Shown in pieces: positions 44,341 through 53,208 of a stretch of 57,588 nt of DNA. Made by a program: the position numbers and the translations under genes. The notes beneath the pieces were generated by a model, which made no database searches, was not told the DNA's origin, and was given only the letters and a program-made list of their open reading frames with translations. This DNA comes from Prosthecobacter debontii (GTDB lineage: Bacteria; Verrucomicrobiota; Verrucomicrobiia; Verrucomicrobiales; Akkermansiaceae), in NCBI GenBank assembly GCA_945873125.1, contig CAMCBV010000017.1, positions 1 to 57,588 on the forward strand, in the 5' to 3' direction. How positions within the stretch are numbered: position 1 is the stretch's first letter; each line of letters starts with the position of its first letter.

Positions 44341-44361
44341 AAAAACCTCATTTTGAGAGGG
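44341..44361 (-). terminator. Possible terminator downstream of the DUF1802 gene
   Basis: On the minus strand, cctc-tcaaaat-gagg is followed by ttttt. The stem is only 4 bp with one extra possible pair, so this is a weak candidate. Confidence 0.3.
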
Positions 44362-44392
44362 CTGATGGGGATATCCTTATGAAAACAAGGAG

Positions 44393-44959
44393 TCAACCCC
44401 CTGCTAGGACATGAATTTCGTGAGAAATCCCATCGAAATCAGCGGTCGAAATGACCGGGTGAGAGCGTAAAAGCAAGCCATCTGGCGGTTCGGGCAACTC
44501 AACCCAAGAGCGGCAACCACCGAAACGCTTGTCGTATTCCAAGCGCCAAGGCTTCTCAAGCTTGGCTACTCTGACAAAAGCCAGATGAATACTTCCCGTG
44601 GACATGCCTTTTCCAGACCAGTCAAATCTCTCTCTGACCGTTTCTTCCGTATAGATGTGATACGGAAAAAAACGCGACACCTGTTCCCAATTCTGCAGTG
44701 TAACGGCAAAAAGAACCTCGGCATGGTGGCAAATCTCCAATATGTCGCCCGGCTTCCATTCCATCTCCTGTTGGAAACTTCCCTCTCTCACCTGATCCAG
44801 CTGGGCATGGAATCGCGTGGGAAACAAAAAGAAAGAGTTATGTGCAAAGGAAAAGCCCTCGCGACCCTCATGAATCCCACCCTTTCGGAGCAAGATGGCC
44901 TGCCTGCCGCTGGCCAATGCGTCACAAACGACTTGCCATTCTTTAAATGCCACCGCCAT
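44393..44959 (-). CDS. DUF1802-family protein
   Basis: A 188-aa soluble protein. The phrases KEWQVVCDALASGRQAILLRKGGIHEG (quoted in part: AILLRKGGIHEG), FFLFPTRFHAQLDQV and WVELPEP match the DUF1802 family. The arrangement ILLRKGGI...F.V....FLFPT..H is characteristic. The function is not known. It follows the zinc-ribbon gene by 11 bp and is probably in one transcript with it. Confidence 0.8.
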   Translation of the reverse strand: MAVAFKEWQVVCDALASGRQAILLRKGGIHEGREGFSFAHNSFFLFPTRFHAQLDQVREGSFQQEMEWKPGDILEICHHAEVLFAVTLQNWEQVSRFFPYHIYTEETVRERFDWSGKGMSTGSIHLAFVRVAKLEKPWRLEYDKRFGGCRSWVELPEPPDGLLLRSHPVISTADFDGISHEIHVLAGG

Positions 44960-44970
44960 GAAAGAATCTC

Positions 44971-45198
44971 CTACGAAAGATCATCAGCCGTTACTGAACG
45001 TTGCTCCCTGCTACCCAAAAGAACCGCCTGCTTGGTGACAGCGTCCGGTGCATCGTCAAAACGGAAGCTATGGCAGTTTGGACATAGCGCAGTGGCCCTA
45101 CCCACAATCGAATCGCAACCCTCACAAACCTTGTATTGGTAAGGCGAGGCAGCGATTTTTGCAGCGGCTTCGGCGCGATTTGGAGATGAATTTGGCAT
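44971..45198 (-). CDS. Small zinc-ribbon protein
   Basis: A 75-aa protein. The ATG at 45198 (MPNSSPNRAEAAAKIAASP) is chosen because the longer frame from 45222 reads into the rpsT terminator. A single zinc ribbon is formed by CEGCDSIVGRATALCPNCHSFRFD (two CxxC pairs about residues 26-41; only its start CEGC and end CPNC are needed). The N-terminal helix and C-terminal tail (VLLGSREQRSVTADDLS) are conserved-looking but unassigned. It sits between rpsT and the DUF1802 gene; role unknown. Confidence 0.7.
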   Translation of the reverse strand: MPNSSPNRAEAAAKIAASPYQYKVCEGCDSIVGRATALCPNCHSFRFDDAPDAVTKQAVLLGSREQRSVTADDLS

Positions 45199-45204
45199 GG
45201 TTTC

Positions 45205-45240
45205 AAAAAAGAAAAGCGGCACCGGAAGACCGGACCGCTT
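45205..45240 (-). terminator. rpsT: Rho-independent terminator of rpsT
   Basis: Read on the minus strand: arms aagcgg/ccgctt (45235-45240 with 45214-45219) and inner ccgg/ccgg around a 4-nt loop, followed by ttttcttttttg. It ends only a few bases before the zinc-ribbon start codon. Confidence 0.85.
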
Positions 45241-45266
45241 GACTGAAAGGAAAAAATGATCAGAGA

Positions 45267-45530
45267 TCAGCCAATAGCGGCAATGGCTTTCGCAGTCTTG
45301 CTCTTGATGTTGGCCGCTTTGTTCGGATGGATCAAATTACGCTTGGCGGCCTTGTCGAGCACGGATGACAATTTGTCACTGGCTTTGGTGGCCTCTTCTT
45401 TGTTGCCGGATTCAATCGCAACAAGAGTCTTCTTGCGGATGGTCTTCATGCGGCTTTTCTCAGCGCGGTTCCGCTCGGTACGGGTCTCGGTTTGACGGTT
45501 GCGCTTAATTGCGGATTTGGTATTTGCCAT
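45267..45530 (-). CDS. rpsT: 30S ribosomal protein S20
   Basis: An 87-aa basic helical protein that binds 16S rRNA early in 30S assembly. The start MANTKSAIKRNRQTETR, the middle RMKTIRKKTLVAIESGN and the end HPNKAANIKSKTAKAIAAIG are typical of S20. It is monocistronic, with a promoter at 45576-45605 and a terminator at 45205-45240. Confidence 0.97.
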   Translation of the reverse strand: MANTKSAIKRNRQTETRTERNRAEKSRMKTIRKKTLVAIESGNKEEATKASDKLSSVLDKAAKRNLIHPNKAANIKSKTAKAIAAIG

Positions 45531-45575
45531 GGTATGTAGAATTAAAAAAAGTCGTTTTGCCTTGCAGGGGGCGGA

Positions 45576-45605
45576 AAACTAGTGGGTTTCACCCGTATCT
45601 GTCAA
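45576..45605 (-). promoter_or_regulatory. Probable rpsT promoter
   Basis: On the minus strand a perfect -35 box TTGACA (45600-45605) is followed after 18 bp by TAGTTT (45576-45581). The start codon at 45530 is about 40 nt further on. Confidence 0.5.
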
Positions 45606-45646
45606 GCTCATGTTTTGTCTTTTCAGGAGGAAATTTGAGACAGCTA

Positions 45647-46234
45647 TCAACGGGCGACGAGGTTTCTCTCCTTGGCCAGATGACCCAGAGAGCCGCGGAC
45701 CACATAAACGTCTGCACCCGTTCCAACCCGATTGAATAAATCGATCACATCTTTCGTTCCCATACGGATACAGCCGTAGGATGCCGGATTACCGAGACGA
45801 TTCACTTCAGGCGTTCCATGAATATAGATGAAGCGATTGAAAGCGTTGCGATTATGTCTTTCTGTTCCTTTGAGCCATAAAATACGACTCACAATCGGAT
45901 CCCGCCCCGGTGAGTTTGGTTGAAGGACTTCACCTGTCGGCCTGCGGCTCTTGAAAACAGCCCCAGCGGGTTGGCCATCACCTATTTTTTTGGCGACTTT
46001 CATGTGCCCGAGTGGAGTGCAATTGGACCGGGGGGTATCCCCTATCCCAAACTTGGATGTGGAAATCTTGTAGGTCTTCACAGGCTGATCATGATTCATC
46101 AGAACCAATTTTTGATCGCGCACACTGACAATCATCTTGTTGCTCTTGTCCACCTGAGGCGCGCAGCTGCAGAATGCCACTAAGCAAAAAAGACTTAATA
46201 GCGAAAGTGGAGCTTTGGCGAATTTGGAAAACAT
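45647..46234 (-). CDS. L,D-transpeptidase (YkuD domain)
   Basis: A 195-aa exported enzyme that forms 3-3 cross-links or attaches proteins to peptidoglycan. The signal segment (LSLLSLFCLVAFCSC) may end in a lipidated Cys, though the lipobox is not ideal. The YkuD domain runs from about residue 33 (KMIVSVRDQKLVLMN) with TPLGHMKVAKK, the catalytic histidine in YIHGTPE and the catalytic cysteine in ASYGCIRMGTKDV. It starts 6 bp after the GT2 gene, which suggests joint transcription in cell-envelope synthesis. Confidence 0.9.
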   Translation of the reverse strand: MFSKFAKAPLSLLSLFCLVAFCSCAPQVDKSNKMIVSVRDQKLVLMNHDQPVKTYKISTSKFGIGDTPRSNCTPLGHMKVAKKIGDGQPAGAVFKSRRPTGEVLQPNSPGRDPIVSRILWLKGTERHNRNAFNRFIYIHGTPEVNRLGNPASYGCIRMGTKDVIDLFNRVGTGADVYVVRGSLGHLAKERNLVAR

Positions 46235-46240
46235 AACCGA

Positions 46241-47755
46241 TCAATGGGTGTCAGTGGTATCAACTGCAGTCGCTTCAGCGGCTCTTGTTCCGGCAAAAGA
46301 AGGCATCATGCGCGCGATCGAACCAAATGAAGTGTAGAAGAAGCCTACTGGGAATGGGAGCAGGAGAATAGCCGAAGACCATTTGCCATTCATCGCCGCC
46401 TCGATGACAACGAAAAGGAAAAAACAACCGAACAGAAGCTCAACTACAGGGGTAAGGGTTTTGATCGCCTTGTAACTGCTCTTTTTCCAATCCGAGTTCT
46501 TTAACTCGATCCCATATTTGGGAGTCCGGATAAAGGCTGTTTGGTGATTGAAAAGCGCTTCCAAAACCGCCTTGGCGTTCGTGATCGACATGCCGATTCC
46601 AAGTGCGAGCAACAAGGGAAGATAGGGAATTTCTTTCCACCAAGTTGCGGGGCGAAGCGCTTTCTGAGAGGTAAGGTAGAATAAAATCACAGAAACTGAG
46701 GCAAAGAAGAAGATCGGTACATTGACAATATAATAAGTCAGCTCTCCGAATTTCGGCTGTGCGTATTGGCTTGGATAAATCAGGAAGCACAAGCAAATCA
46801 AAAGCAGGTAAGCAAAGTTGGAAGTCAGGTGCGCGGTCGCTTCCATTTTTACGAACAAAGGAATTTTGCTTCTCCAGATCGCGGGCAGGACTTTTTTACA
46901 AACCTGGATCGAACCCTTGGTCCAGCGGTGTTGCTGGCTCTTGAACCCATCCATATCCACCGGCAGCTCCGCAGGTGTCTCAACATCGTTCAAGAAAATG
47001 AAACGCCAACCTTTTAACTGGGCACGGTAGCTGAGATCCATGTCCTCGGTAAGTGTATCGTGCTCCCAACCGCCAGCATCCGCGATGCAGGATTTCCGCC
47101 AAATTCCAGCGGTGCCATTGAAGGTAAAAAAGCGACCGGAACGGTTGCGAGCGGTTTGCTCGAGCTCAAGATGACCATCAAGGAACATCGCCTGGATACG
47201 GGTCAAAACGTTGAAAGTACGGTTCAAATGGCCCCAACGGGTCTGGATCATGCCGATTTTGTCATCGGTAAAATAATGAATCGTTTTCAACAACACATCC
47301 GCATTCGGAACAAAATCCGCGTCCAAGATGAATAGATACTCGCCCTTCGCATAAAGAGTACCGTTTTCCAAGGCGCCGGCTTTGTAACCCGTGCGATCCG
47401 TCCGATGAATGTGCTCCGCATCAAAACCCAGGGCACGCATCCGCTCGATACCTGCTTTGCAGATCGAAACCGTGTCATCGGTCGAGTCGTCCAAAAGCTG
47501 AATCTGAATTTTATCCTGTGGATAATCGATTTTTGAAACCGAATCCAACAACCGATCCACCACGTGCATTTCATTAAAAACCGGCAGTTGAATGGTCACC
47601 AGCGGCAATTCACTGAAGTTCTTCAAGGGCTCTGGGCGCTTTCTGGAATGCTTCAAATACAGGAAAATGATCGTCAAACGATGGGAGCCGTATCCGGCAA
47701 GACCGATCAAAACGGTAATGTAGGCAAAATACCAGAGAGATGAATTAAGATGCAT
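46241..47755 (-). CDS. Membrane glycosyltransferase family 2 (processive, cellulose/glucomannan-synthase-like)
   Basis: A 504-aa inner-membrane GT2 enzyme. One N-terminal helix (YFAYITVLIGLAGYGSH) precedes the catalytic domain with VTIQLPVFNEMHVVDRLL, LLDDSTDD (first Asp motif), FILDADFVPNAD (DxD), LTEDMDLSYRAQLKGW (TED) and QQHRWTKGS (Q/RxxRW). Four or five C-terminal helices follow. The QxxRW set marks a processive synthase like the bacterial cellulose synthase or plant CslA. No PilZ domain or bcsB partner is nearby, so the polymer is unknown. Confidence 0.9.
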   Translation of the reverse strand: MHLNSSLWYFAYITVLIGLAGYGSHRLTIIFLYLKHSRKRPEPLKNFSELPLVTIQLPVFNEMHVVDRLLDSVSKIDYPQDKIQIQLLDDSTDDTVSICKAGIERMRALGFDAEHIHRTDRTGYKAGALENGTLYAKGEYLFILDADFVPNADVLLKTIHYFTDDKIGMIQTRWGHLNRTFNVLTRIQAMFLDGHLELEQTARNRSGRFFTFNGTAGIWRKSCIADAGGWEHDTLTEDMDLSYRAQLKGWRFIFLNDVETPAELPVDMDGFKSQQHRWTKGSIQVCKKVLPAIWRSKIPLFVKMEATAHLTSNFAYLLLICLCFLIYPSQYAQPKFGELTYYIVNVPIFFFASVSVILFYLTSQKALRPATWWKEIPYLPLLLALGIGMSITNAKAVLEALFNHQTAFIRTPKYGIELKNSDWKKSSYKAIKTLTPVVELLFGCFFLFVVIEAAMNGKWSSAILLLPFPVGFFYTSFGSIARMMPSFAGTRAAEATAVDTTDTH

Positions 47756-48012
47756 GTGAATGAAAAGTGTAGCTTGTTTCGGGGGTAAATGGTGGGGATT
47801 TTAATCCTAAAAAAGGAAAGGATTTCTTAACTATCAAGATAGCTGTGGTAAAAAACCCGCAACGGCAGGTCAACAAACCCACCTCCAGCTGTCAAGCCCA
47901 GAAGTCATGGACACAAGCCTAGCCATGAAGTCTTGATGCCATTTTCCCGATCAAAAGGCCGACTGTCAGAGAAAAAACTTCAAATTCCTTACCTCTAACC
48001 CTAACTAACCGC
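47756..48012. other. Divergent intergenic region
   Basis: These 257 bp separate the GT2 gene (minus) from the isomerase gene (plus) and must hold both promoters. An imperfect dyad with catgg (near 47910) and ccatg (near 47925) is seen; no gene or clear promoter box was identified. Confidence 0.4.
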
Positions 48013-48822
48013 ATGCGCCTTGCTATTTGCAACGAGACTTTTCGAGATCACGATTTTGCAGGAACTTGCGCAGAAGCGGCACGTCATGGGTATGCGGGTC
48101 TCGAAGTGGCGCCATTCACCCTCGGCAATCCTGAGAATCTCTCGTTAAGCGAAGCGGAAAATTACGGATCCATCGTCCGAGATCAGGGTTTGGAAATGGT
48201 CGGGTTGCATTGGTTACTTGCGAAAACCGAAGGATACCATCTCACCCATCCAGACCCCACAATTTACAAACGTACGTTTGATTATGCTCGGCATCTTGCC
48301 GAAATATGTGCCGCGATGCGCGGAAAAATCATGGTCTGGGGCAGCCCACAACAACGCAGCCTTGAGCCTGAATGGTCACGTGGAGATGCCGAAGCACGTT
48401 TCATCAATTTTTTCCAGCGCCTCTCTCCTCACTTAGCCGCTCTTGATGTCACCATTGCGTTTGAATTTCTCGGGCCCTTGGAAACCAATTTCATCAACAC
48501 AGCCGAGGAAACCATCCGACTCTTGGAAAAAATCGATTCCCCGAACGTCCGCCTCCATCTTGATGTGAAAGCGATGTCCGCTGATTCGAAGCCTATTCCG
48601 CAAATCATTCGTGATTCCCTGCCATGGACTGCGCACTTTCACGCGAACGATCCCAATCTCCGTGGACCAGGCATGGGCGATGTCGATTTCCCGGCGATAG
48701 CCAGCGAACTGATCCGGGGAGGCTACGACAAGTGGGTCTCCGTGGAAGTTTTTGATACCTCTATCAGTCCCGAAACACTCGCAGCGGAAAGCATGAGGCA
48801 CCTCCGCGATGCCTTTGCTTAA
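48013..48822 (+). CDS. Sugar phosphate isomerase/epimerase (xylose-isomerase-like TIM barrel)
   Basis: A 269-aa protein of the AP endonuclease 2/xylose-isomerase-like TIM-barrel family. It begins MRLAICNETFRDHDFAGTC, has the metal-binding glutamate in TIAFEFLGPLE, a conserved VRLHLDVKAMSAD, WTAHFHANDPN (metal histidine) and the final WVSVEVFD. Related proteins isomerise or epimerise sugars, including 3-keto and inositol derivatives. Its stop TAA (48820-48822) overlaps the stop of the convergent MFS gene: the four bases TTAA serve both. Confidence 0.87.
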   Translation: MRLAICNETFRDHDFAGTCAEAARHGYAGLEVAPFTLGNPENLSLSEAENYGSIVRDQGLEMVGLHWLLAKTEGYHLTHPDPTIYKRTFDYARHLAEICAAMRGKIMVWGSPQQRSLEPEWSRGDAEARFINFFQRLSPHLAALDVTIAFEFLGPLETNFINTAEETIRLLEKIDSPNVRLHLDVKAMSADSKPIPQIIRDSLPWTAHFHANDPNLRGPGMGDVDFPAIASELIRGGYDKWVSVEVFDTSISPETLAAESMRHLRDAFA

Positions 48823-50279
48823 TCTTCTGGAAGTGGCTTATCTTTCGTTTCAGGTAGAAATGGAAGCACAATGATGCCGATTAAATATATAAGGCACATC
48901 CATGATGCAGCATCGCGGAAAGCATCGATTTTGGCAACGGACTTAAGTGCACCAAGGGCCGCATCAGTAATGCCTTCCGGAGCATTTTTCTCAGCAAGTG
49001 CTTGGGCTTTTTTTCCGAAACCTGCAGCAAGTGCACCGAGAGTAAACGGACCGAGAGCCGCAAAGTAACGACCTACGTTGTAACAGAACGATATACCAGT
49101 CGCACGGAGGCGGGTTGGGAAAAGCTCGGGAAGATAAATCGAGAGGCCCGCAAAAACAGAAAGCTGGAAGAAGCCCATGAGAGGAGCCATCCAGAGAATA
49201 TCCCAGCGACCATTAACATTGCCAATCATCTGAAAGACGAAGGCAGTAACACAAAGTGCTCCAGTGAAAAATATTGCGAAAGCCTTTTTACGTCCTAAAG
49301 CCACAGCAACCTTCGTAAATGCCAACATTCCAGCAAATGCACCCACGTTGAAGGCCAGGAGATTGAGTGATACCCAGAGTAACTTTCCTTTAGTTACTTC
49401 AGCACTAGTAGCACCTTCCGCAGTTAAATTATGTATGACAATATCGGCTGCAAGGTCATTAGAAAACACACCTATTCCCCAGAGTCCAACCACAGCGGCA
49501 CAGGATAAAATTAATCCAAGTAAGGCGTGCTTAAGCCATAATGAATGACCAAAAAGATCACGATACGAACCCGCACGCTTACCTTCAGAAATGGCTTTAT
49601 CACGTGATTGAAGCCAAGATTCAGGCTCTTTCATGCGGAGCTGAATCGTAGCAACAAGAAATGCTGGCAATGCACCAATAATAAAGAGCCATTTCCAGTA
49701 ATTAGCATTATCACCTAGAAACGTTAGAGCAATGGTAACACCAATTAGACCAGCAGCGCAGTTACCCACAGCAGAGAATGATTGAAGCACTCCAAGCGCA
49801 CGTGGTCTAACATGACCTGGCACGGTGTCAGCAACCAATGCTACGGCTAGACCAAAGACACCGCCCACTCCGAGACCAGTTATGAAACGATAAATCGCAA
49901 AATCGGTAAAACTTTGCGAAAGCGCTGAGAGACCTGTAGCGATTGAATAAAGTAGAACCGTGACTGATAACATTTTAGCTCGTCCAAAACGATCACCTAA
50001 TGAGCCGAAAATCATGCCACCGCTCGCCCAACCAAATAGGAAAATAGAAGTAGATAGAGCACCTGCTTGAATCGTAAAATCACCAAATAGCTTAATGTCC
50101 TGATTTGCCCCAAGCAAGGAGTCCATCGCAGGTTTGCGAGCTAGGTTGAAAAGTTGCTGATCCAAGCAATCGAACAACCAAGCTAAGGTCGCCACGATAA
50201 ATACCAAACGTTGATAGGGTTGAAGTTGCGACCACCAGCTACCGGTGGAATTTGAGGATTTTTCAGCTGAATTGGACAT
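48819..50279 (-). CDS. MFS transporter
   Basis: A 486-aa permease with twelve membrane helices. The ATG at 50279 (MSNSAEKSSNSTGSWW) is chosen over a distant upstream frame. MFS signatures are FGWASGGMIFGSLGDRFGRAKML, here DRFGRAK after helix 2, and YRFITGLGVGGVFGLAVALVAD after helix 4; the C-terminal half repeats LPELFPTRLRATGISFCYNVGR. This pattern fits the aromatic-acid/sialic-acid-type sugar porters (AAHS/SP-like). The coding sequence looks noticeably more A/T-rich in third positions than its neighbours, which could mean recent acquisition; I did not compute this. Confidence 0.85.
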   Translation of the reverse strand: MSNSAEKSSNSTGSWWSQLQPYQRLVFIVATLAWLFDCLDQQLFNLARKPAMDSLLGANQDIKLFGDFTIQAGALSTSIFLFGWASGGMIFGSLGDRFGRAKMLSVTVLLYSIATGLSALSQSFTDFAIYRFITGLGVGGVFGLAVALVADTVPGHVRPRALGVLQSFSAVGNCAAGLIGVTIALTFLGDNANYWKWLFIIGALPAFLVATIQLRMKEPESWLQSRDKAISEGKRAGSYRDLFGHSLWLKHALLGLILSCAAVVGLWGIGVFSNDLAADIVIHNLTAEGATSAEVTKGKLLWVSLNLLAFNVGAFAGMLAFTKVAVALGRKKAFAIFFTGALCVTAFVFQMIGNVNGRWDILWMAPLMGFFQLSVFAGLSIYLPELFPTRLRATGISFCYNVGRYFAALGPFTLGALAAGFGKKAQALAEKNAPEGITDAALGALKSVAKIDAFRDAASWMCLIYLIGIIVLPFLPETKDKPLPED

Positions 50280-50436
50280 ATCTATGTGGATTAAATCTGG
50301 AAGACTCCAACGACAGAACCCCAAACCCGCAAGCATTAATTCAACTTTCTCGCGCACAACCTTGGATTGGCAGGAGACCCATATTCTTCTCACCTGCGGA
50401 CTTGCACTTTCTAACCCTTAACTCAATCATCCGGAC

Positions 50437-51444
50437 ATGGATCATGCCACCGAAACGGAAGTCGCCGATGCCGCTAAACACCTGCGCTCGCTTGAACAAG
50501 GACTCAATCAAATCCTCTTTGGTCAGGAACAGATCATTGGTTTGGTCATTACCGGCATCCTCGCCCGCGGACACATTCTTCTCGAAGGCCTTCCCGGCTT
50601 GGGGAAAACCGAACTCGTGAAGGGACTTTCGAAACTCCTCCAACTCGAAAACAAACGCATCCAGTTCACCCCTGACCTCCTTCCCGGAGATATCACCGGA
50701 AACCCCATTCTTCAGGAAATCGACGGACGTCGTGAGTTCGTTTTTCAACGCGGTCCCTTGTTTGCAAACATCGTCCTTGCCGATGAGATCAACCGCGCCT
50801 CACCCAAAACGCAATCCGCCTTGCTCGAAGCCATGCAGGAACGCCGCGTCACGGTTCTGGGTAAAACCCATGAACTCCCCCTTCCGTTTTTTGTTCTCGC
50901 CACCCAAAACCCGATCGAACTCGAAGGCACCTACCCGCTTCCGGAAGCCCAACTCGACCGTTTCCTTTTTAAATTGGAAATCACCCGTAACGACGTATCT
51001 ACCCTGCAACGCATCGTTTCCCATCGCGAGCTCGGTACCGAGCCCCAAGTCTCCTCCATCATGACTGCTGATACTCTCGCCAGTCTGCTCAGCCTGGTTC
51101 GCCGTATCTATCTTCCCGATGTCGTCGCTAACTACATCGCTCGCTTGGTCGATTCAACTCACCCGGGCCAACACGAAGGCGCCAAGCAAATCCGTTTCGG
51201 TGCGAGCCCTCGCGCCGCGCTTGCGATGTCTTCCGCTGCCAAAGCCCGCGCGCTCATCCATGGCCGTTCCAATGCCTCCTTTGAAGATGTGAAAGCCATC
51301 GCCCCCGCTGTTCTTCGCCATCGCATTGTGTTAGATTATCATGCCAAAGTGGACGGTCATACCACCAACTCTGTGATCGAAAACCTCATCGATCAAATTC
51401 CTTTTCAAGGCAGTGCCACACCAAAAAATCTCACCCCGGCTTAA
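50437..51444 (+). CDS. MoxR-family AAA+ ATPase
   Basis: A 335-aa chaperone-like ATPase. Walker A GLPGLGKTE is at about residues 50-58, Walker B IVLADEINRASPKTQSALLEAM at about 111-132, sensor FFVLATQNPIELEGTYPLPEAQLDRF, and the C-terminal lid contains RFGASPRAALAM. MoxR proteins usually activate VWA-domain or DUF58 partners; here the partner gene directly downstream (stop and start adjacent at 51444/51445) is an unrelated-looking membrane protein. It is the first gene of a plus-strand operon to 57272. Confidence 0.95.
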   Translation: MDHATETEVADAAKHLRSLEQGLNQILFGQEQIIGLVITGILARGHILLEGLPGLGKTELVKGLSKLLQLENKRIQFTPDLLPGDITGNPILQEIDGRREFVFQRGPLFANIVLADEINRASPKTQSALLEAMQERRVTVLGKTHELPLPFFVLATQNPIELEGTYPLPEAQLDRFLFKLEITRNDVSTLQRIVSHRELGTEPQVSSIMTADTLASLLSLVRRIYLPDVVANYIARLVDSTHPGQHEGAKQIRFGASPRAALAMSSAAKARALIHGRSNASFEDVKAIAPAVLRHRIVLDYHAKVDGHTTNSVIENLIDQIPFQGSATPKNLTPA

Positions 51445-53208
51445 ATGAACACCTTACTAAACCGGAACGGATTCCGTATCCTTTTCATGTCAGCTCTGAA
51501 ACTTACGGCTCTTTTAAGTTTCATCACTCTGGCCAACGCACAAGCGGTTCTCTTCCGTCAGGTATTTGATCCTGTGACCGACACCCATGTGGAAGTCACC
51601 TCGCTCTTTTCCTCTCCGGCTCTGGGCGGTTTTCATCCGGTTCGGGTATTCATTTCCAACAGACAAAATATCCCACACAGCATCAATCTAAGTTTCCACA
51701 GCTCCAGAGATTACCGGAGCTCGTTATCTACCTCGTCGGATTTCTCGTTTTATATAGAGCCCGGAAAATCGGCCACTTACGACATCGTCGTGCCGCTGGC
51801 ACCACAAAACGGCTACGCTTCCTACGAACAATTCAAAGTCAAACTGACCGGATCGATGGGCAAAAACTCCCACGAAGACAACGTCCGTTTCTCCCTTACT
51901 CAGCCGCTGGTGCTGTTGAGCGATACCCTGTTTACTCCCAACGGATCGGCGCTCGATTCCGAGTTAGCATCCCGTGGCTCAGCCGGTTACGCAGGCAGCG
52001 GCGGACAATTTTCCTCACGGTTCAGCCCATCCCAGCTACCTGACGATTGGCGGGCTTTTTCCGGCTTCGACTCCATCCTAATGACCGATGATGATTGGAT
52101 GGCCATACCTCCCGGACCCCGTCATGCCATCACGGCATGGCTCCGGCTCGGCGGACAACTTATCATCTACTCAGAAAATCCACCCAACGCTACGGCGCTC
52201 GGCCTTCCCCTTGAGAGCAGCTATGGTGAATACGCGATCAAACCCATATCCGGAGTCAAACTCGATCCCAAAGCCACCGTTGATCTTGTGAACCGGAGAG
52301 CGAACAAAACCCGTCTCGCCGCCATTACGAATGATTTCAAATCCACTTGGCCGCTTCAAAAAGAGCTTGGTGAAAAATCATTCAACTCCGCTGTATTCAT
52401 TCTGATTCTCATCGCCTTTGGCATCATCGTCGGCCCGGTCAATCTTTTCATTTTCGCGAAGTCCGGCCGAAGGCACCGCTTGTTCATCACGACCCCAGTT
52501 ATTTCCATCGCCACTTCACTGCTGCTCATCATCTTGATTATTTTTCAAGACGGCTTTGGTGGTGAAGGTCGCCGCCTCGTTCTAATGGAAGTCCGCCCCG
52601 ACGAGAATGAAAACGCCGCATTCGTTCATCAGGAACAATTCTCGCGCACAGGAGTCATGACCTCTCCGAGTTTTTCCATCAATGCCTCCTCGCAATTTGT
52701 TCCCGTGCCGATCAAATCCAGTCGTTGGTCGCGATTCACCGACTCATACCGGAGTAGTGGAAATTATGACATTCAACCCACCGGCAGCAAATTGTTCGCC
52801 TCAGGCAGTTGGTTTCAAAGTCGCTCTGAACAAGGTCAACTCATTACCGCGGTAGTTCCAACCCGTGGACGTATCGAACTTGCGAAAGAGGCGGGCTTTT
52901 TGGTTTCGAACTTTGATTTCACGATCAAAACCCTGCTCTTCCGCGATGATGACGGCAAATGGCATCGAGCCGAAAGCCTCACCAAAGGCACTCCAGTCAA
53001 ACTGACTTCCATCGACCCCACCATGGTGCAACCCATCCTCAATGATCTGAATCTCAAATTCACTGGTCGCAACCAATCGTTCCTTAAAAAAGTCCAGGAG
53101 CGAAACGGCCACTACATCGCCATCACATCGGAAGCACCCGCCATCGAGACCCATCCCTCCATCGATTGGCAAACCACCACCATCATCACCGGCCCTATCG
53201 TCCGCTAA
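51445..53208 (+). CDS. Membrane-anchored periplasmic protein of MoxR operon
   Basis: A 587-aa exported protein with a signal peptide (LTALLSFITLANAQA). The periplasmic part is a beta domain (about 40-165) and then a glutamine-amidotransferase-like Rossmann region (FDSILMTDDDWMAIPPGP, AITAWLRLGGQLIIYSENP), as in DUF4350-type proteins. Two membrane helices follow (FNSAVFILILIAFGIIVGPVNLF and TPVISIATSLLLIILIIF, about residues 313-370), then a C-terminal beta domain of about 210 residues. It is likely the partner of the adjacent MoxR ATPase and may work with the ABC transporter downstream. Exact function unknown. Its stop TAA is joined directly to the left arm of the inserted element. Confidence 0.7.
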   Translation: MNTLLNRNGFRILFMSALKLTALLSFITLANAQAVLFRQVFDPVTDTHVEVTSLFSSPALGGFHPVRVFISNRQNIPHSINLSFHSSRDYRSSLSTSSDFSFYIEPGKSATYDIVVPLAPQNGYASYEQFKVKLTGSMGKNSHEDNVRFSLTQPLVLLSDTLFTPNGSALDSELASRGSAGYAGSGGQFSSRFSPSQLPDDWRAFSGFDSILMTDDDWMAIPPGPRHAITAWLRLGGQLIIYSENPPNATALGLPLESSYGEYAIKPISGVKLDPKATVDLVNRRANKTRLAAITNDFKSTWPLQKELGEKSFNSAVFILILIAFGIIVGPVNLFIFAKSGRRHRLFITTPVISIATSLLLIILIIFQDGFGGEGRRLVLMEVRPDENENAAFVHQEQFSRTGVMTSPSFSINASSQFVPVPIKSSRWSRFTDSYRSSGNYDIQPTGSKLFASGSWFQSRSEQGQLITAVVPTRGRIELAKEAGFLVSNFDFTIKTLLFRDDDGKWHRAESLTKGTPVKLTSIDPTMVQPILNDLNLKFTGRNQSFLKKVQERNGHYIAITSEAPAIETHPSIDWQTTTIITGPIVR

